Assembly: GCA_900088475.1 (NCBI GenBank)
Contig: FLMG01000120.1
Location: 2,593 to 50,167 of the forward strand
DNA: 47,575 bases
Origin: Hyphochytrium catenoides
Lineage: Eukaryota > Sar > Hyphochytriomycetes > Hyphochytriales > Hyphochytriaceae
Direction: 5' to 3'
Shown here: positions 44,403-47,575 of the stretch, one piece after another
Layout: every line of letters begins with the position of its first letter
How positions within the stretch are numbered: position 1 is the stretch's first letter
Translations under genes and position numbers: made by a program
Notes under the pieces: model-generated
The model's database searches: none
Seen by the model: only the letters and a program-made list of their open reading frames with translations
Told to the model about the DNA's origin: nothing

Positions 44403-47003
44403 TCAAGCCTCGTCTAAACATGCAACTCCTGGCAGCTCCTTGCCTTCTAACATCTCTAGACTGGCACCTCCACCCGTAGATATGTGTGTGATGTCCTTCG
44501 CAACGCCTGCATCCTCCACTGCGGCTATCGAGTCTCCGCCACCGATGACTGTGATTGCTCCCTAAGAGCCACGAGAGGGCAAACAAATGGGCATGAGCAC
44601 GTAAGAGGCAGAGCCGCATCATCAGGACAATAAGAAAGAACTAGAAAAGCCTTTTATGGGAAAGATGCAATGGCCCAGGTCCAAGCCACTTCATTGTTAT
44701 GGTCCTGTGCAGGTGGAGAGAAGGAAGGAGTAGGTGATAACCGAGGAGAAGCGACTTACGCGCTTAGTGAGCTCGCCCAATAAAGCGGCGATGTGGTTGG
44801 TGCCCGCAGCGAACTTCTCAAACTCAAAAACTCCCATAGGGCCATTCCAAATGATTGTCTTGCACTCTGAGAGCTCACGCTGCAAGTACGTGCAAGGGAA
44901 AAGACGCAAAAGTTAGACAAAAAGTGAGACCGGTGATGTTAGGAAGTACCAATGAAGATTGGGTGAAGAGTGACCGGACAAGAAGAGAACGCGCGGGCTA
45001 CTTCTTGTTAACCTTAAATTGCCGGACTGTCTCGGGCCCGACGTCCATTCCCGTCCAATTCTCCGGGATCTCAGAGCCAGGGACAACCTTATGAGAGGCC
45101 TCGGGAGTGTAGGACTCAGCCACGACAATGTCAGTTGGGAGGAGAATTTTTACTCCTTTCTCTTCAGCCTGGAGACAGTCAACACGTTAAGAAAGGTCCT
45201 CAGAGTGCAGCTCTCCTAAAGACTTTGTCGAGAGAGGCATGCCCGCTTCTCCGATAAGGTTACGAGAGGGCAATGGTGACGATAGCGTGAAGCACTGACA
45301 TAGAGATAATACCACGGAAGTCACATATTTCTTGAGCGCACAGAGAGGAAGGAGAGACCAAGAGCGCACTTACGGTCTTCAAAAGCTCTGCAGCCTGCTC
45401 GATCAGCTTCTCATCTACAAGGGACTTCCCTGTGTTATAACCCTAGGTGCCGGGGGATAAGCACGATTGGATAAGTTCTCTCTTGAGAGTTTCGGTGTCC
45501 ATGAGACGCCTCACCTGTGCTCTATAAAGAGTAAAGACCATGCCGCCTCCAATCAGCACTTTGTCCACCTTGTTTATTAGGTTTTGCAATAACGGGAGCT
45601 TGCTTGACACCTGGAATGGCAGAAGAGTGTGTTGCATAATCAGCGATCCCGCAACATTATCAATCCAGAAGCGAGGCAGGGCATGCAAGAGTGAGGGGAG
45701 AAGAGAGAGAAGGAGAGAGGAGACGGAGAGAAGAGAGAAAGAGAGGGAAAGAGAGAGTAAGAGCGGAAGGGTGAAAGAGATCTAGACAACCAACCAGTGA
45801 CAAATCTGAGCGGATGATGTGTACTCACTTTCCCGCCTCCAATGATGGCAGCTAGTGGCCTCTTAGGGTTATCTATCACACCGCTAAGGTATTTCAGCTC
45901 CTTCTCCATGAGAAAGCCCGCTACCTTGTGCTTCACATGCTTAGTCACGCCCTCAGTAGACGCGTGGGCCCTAAGAGAGCGGGAAGATCAAAAGGGGAAC
46001 GATGAGATTTAGGTGTCAGATCATCAAAAGAGGCGATCTCGCCTTAGCTTACGCACCTGTGGGCAGTGCCAAAGGCATCGTTGACATAGATATTCGCAAG
46101 AGAGGCCAACTGAGCTGCAAAATCTGGGTCATTCTCTTCCTCTCCAGGATGGAAGCGTACATTCTCGAGTAGCACTACGTCGCCATCAGTCATGCTCTCA
46201 ATCTCCTTCTCAACCTACAGAGCAATCTGATAAGAACAGGACTAAAGAGACAACGCAGAGGAAGGAGAGAAGCGAAGGAGAGAAAGCAGGAGAATATCTT
46301 CTATCGCCATGACGAGCGACACGAGAAATAGCTTTCCAGAAGGTAGAAGGGCTAGGAGAGAAAGAAGGAGGACTAGCCTACATCAGGGCCTACGCAGCCC
46401 TTGACTTTCTTAACAGGACGGTCCAGAAGTTCAGAGAGACGGGTAGCCACTGGATCCAGGCGCAGAGTTTCAACCACTTTCCCGTCAGGTCGTCCCAGAT
46501 GGCTACAGAGAATAACCTTGAATGGTGGAAGACGTTAGAATGGCAGGGGAGAGAGGCTCTCAGAGCCAAAGTCAGGCTACCTTCGCTCCCTGGTCCATGA
46601 GAAGCTGGATTGTTGGCAGAGAGCTCCGAATGCGTGTGTCGTCTGTGATTTTCTGCATGTTTTCTTTCTTACTGATAGGAACATTTAGGTCTGCCCTGAC
46701 AAGCACTCTCTGACCCTAGAAGCACATGCAACGTGAGCCACTTGGGAGGGCAGAGGCAGCCGTAAGAGGCCAGGCGGGATAAAGCTGCCTCACGTACCTT
46801 CAGATCCACTGCCTTAGCCAGGTCTTCCACTGTCTGCTTTCTTGCCATAAGGCTGGAGGAGTGGAAGTATCTTGGCGCCTCATGGTTCCAGAGCTGCATC
46901 GTACCGTCAGCCCTAGCATTGCTCTTCTCAAGAGAGAGACTAGAAAGATTCTTACCAGGCTCAAGGCTCGCCGGCCACCTAGAAACTGTCTTCTGCCTAA
47001 CAT
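44403..47003 (-). CDS. PGK: Phosphoglycerate kinase with likely mitochondrial presequence
   Basis: PGK interconverts 1,3-bisphosphoglycerate + ADP and 3-phosphoglycerate + ATP. Exons on the minus strand: 47003-46956, 46926-46798, 46715-46581, 46516-46382, 46214-46057, 45970-45829, 45610-45515, 45442-45374, 45168-45013, 44879-44760, 44561-44403; 448 residues in phase. Family blocks: [74 protein letters not shown] and [13 protein letters not shown], ending [19 protein letters not shown]. The first exon gives [16 protein letters not shown] and the second continues through RYFHSSS before the conserved part, a basic, Arg/Ser-rich leader of about 45 residues typical of mitochondrial import. The first intron is only 29 nt; without it, translation could start at Met 46899 or 46848, giving shorter or no presequence. 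Intron 45611-45828 contains a GA-rich tract. Confidence 0.93.
45680..45780. repeat. GA-rich (CT-rich on the coding strand) tract inside a PGK intron
   Basis: An imperfect GAGA/GGAGA stretch lies in the 218-nt intron 45611-45828 of PGK, the longest of its introns together with those at 46215-46381 and 45169-45373. It accounts for the purine-rich open frames seen there. Confidence 0.8.
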
Positions 47004-47575
47004 TGTTCGAGCTGCTGAAGGGAAAAGGACGAAGAGACAACGGACACGGCTCTGGCCGGAAGTGCGAACGAGAGAGACACAGGGGCACTACGCCTTATGA
47101 CAGATCTTTCTGCCACTAGGCATGCGACAGTACCAGCCCTTGTCTCTCGCTGTGGCCGTTCTCTCCCTTACCGAACTGTGTCGTCCAACACGTCAAGCCG
47201 CGCAGTTAGGGCTTATAGCAGGGGATCAGAGGACCCACACAAGTGCAAGAACATACGATTCTTCTGCGGTCGCTCTTTGCAGCGTGCTAGGCAGGGGAAG
47301 AACCGGAAGAGCTCGTTGAGGATGGAGACGAGAAGCGGCAAAGGAAGTGTGAGACAGGAAAAAGGATGAGCGAGCGGGAGAGGGAGAGAGAGAGAGAGAG
47401 GTGTGGCGAGGAGAGAGACAGAGAGAGGGAAAGAGAGAAAGAGAGAGACAGCGAGAGAAGGAGAGAAAGAGAGGGAGAAGAGAGAGACAGAGAGAGAGAG
47501 GGATAGAGAAAGAGTGAGAAAGAGAGAGAGACCGAGGAGAGAGAGAGCGTGACGAAGAGAGAGAGAGAGAGAGAA
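47004..47575. promoter_or_regulatory. PGK upstream region and GA-rich microsatellite
   Basis: The first 350 bp should hold the PGK promoter; no defined site is recognised. From about 47370 to the window end the sequence is an almost unbroken GA/GAGAG-rich tract of about 200 nt, broken by occasional C or T. No gene is recognised. Confidence 0.6.

Noticed and set aside
1-47575. CRISPR array, prophage, transposon or bacterial operon
   Set aside because: No spaced direct repeats, no transposase, integrase or reverse transcriptase motifs, and all major genes are eukaryotic with spliceosomal introns.

Overview
The window is nuclear DNA of a eukaryote. Most genes are broken by many short GT-AG introns (about 29 to 220 nt, mostly 55-75 nt), there are no operons or bacterial-type signals, and protein families are eukaryotic (P4-ATPase flippase, AAR2 splicing factor, ASH2-like SPRY protein, CEP164-like and SCLT1-like centriolar proteins). 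The base composition is roughly even, with GA/CT microsatellites. The two distal-appendage proteins imply a flagellated cell. A monofunctional aspartate kinase excludes animals. A phosphoglycerate kinase with what looks like a mitochondrial presequence is a known trait of stramenopiles. A free-living stramenopile (alga or flagellate) is my best inference; species is not determined.

Layout: 1-600, a diverged 256-bp tandem duplication. 1257-2192 (-), RING finger protein. 3134-3769 (+), doubtful ORF. 4111-11002 (+), about 32-exon P4-ATPase whose model runs, across a 45-N assembly gap, into a dysferlin (DysF) domain. 12047-14074 (+), aspartate kinase. 14162-15415 (-), ASH2-like SPRY protein. 16103-21529 (+), CEP164-like. 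21732-22538 (-), PLAC8 family. 23682-24686 (+), serine dehydratase. 25042-25377 (-), small membrane protein. 25720-29481 (+), SCLT1-like. 29597-30919 (-), AAR2. 33252-34301 (+), secreted EXORDIUM-like protein. 34386-35495 (-), aquaglyceroporin-like channel. 39224-40621 (+), secretory-pathway methyltransferase. 42411-44124 (+), helical-repeat protein of unknown function. 44403-47003 (-), phosphoglycerate kinase. The rest is gene-poor and contains simple repeats.

Genes alternate strand almost perfectly, so neighbours are tail-to-tail (often 80-280 bp apart) or head-to-head around short shared promoters. There is no single pathway. The notable functional links are CEP164-like and SCLT1-like, two parts of the same centriolar distal appendage, about 4 kb apart, and the candidate flippase-DysF fusion. 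All spliced models were built by eye; reading phase was checked by summing exon lengths, and every spliced model closes in frame except across the N gap.
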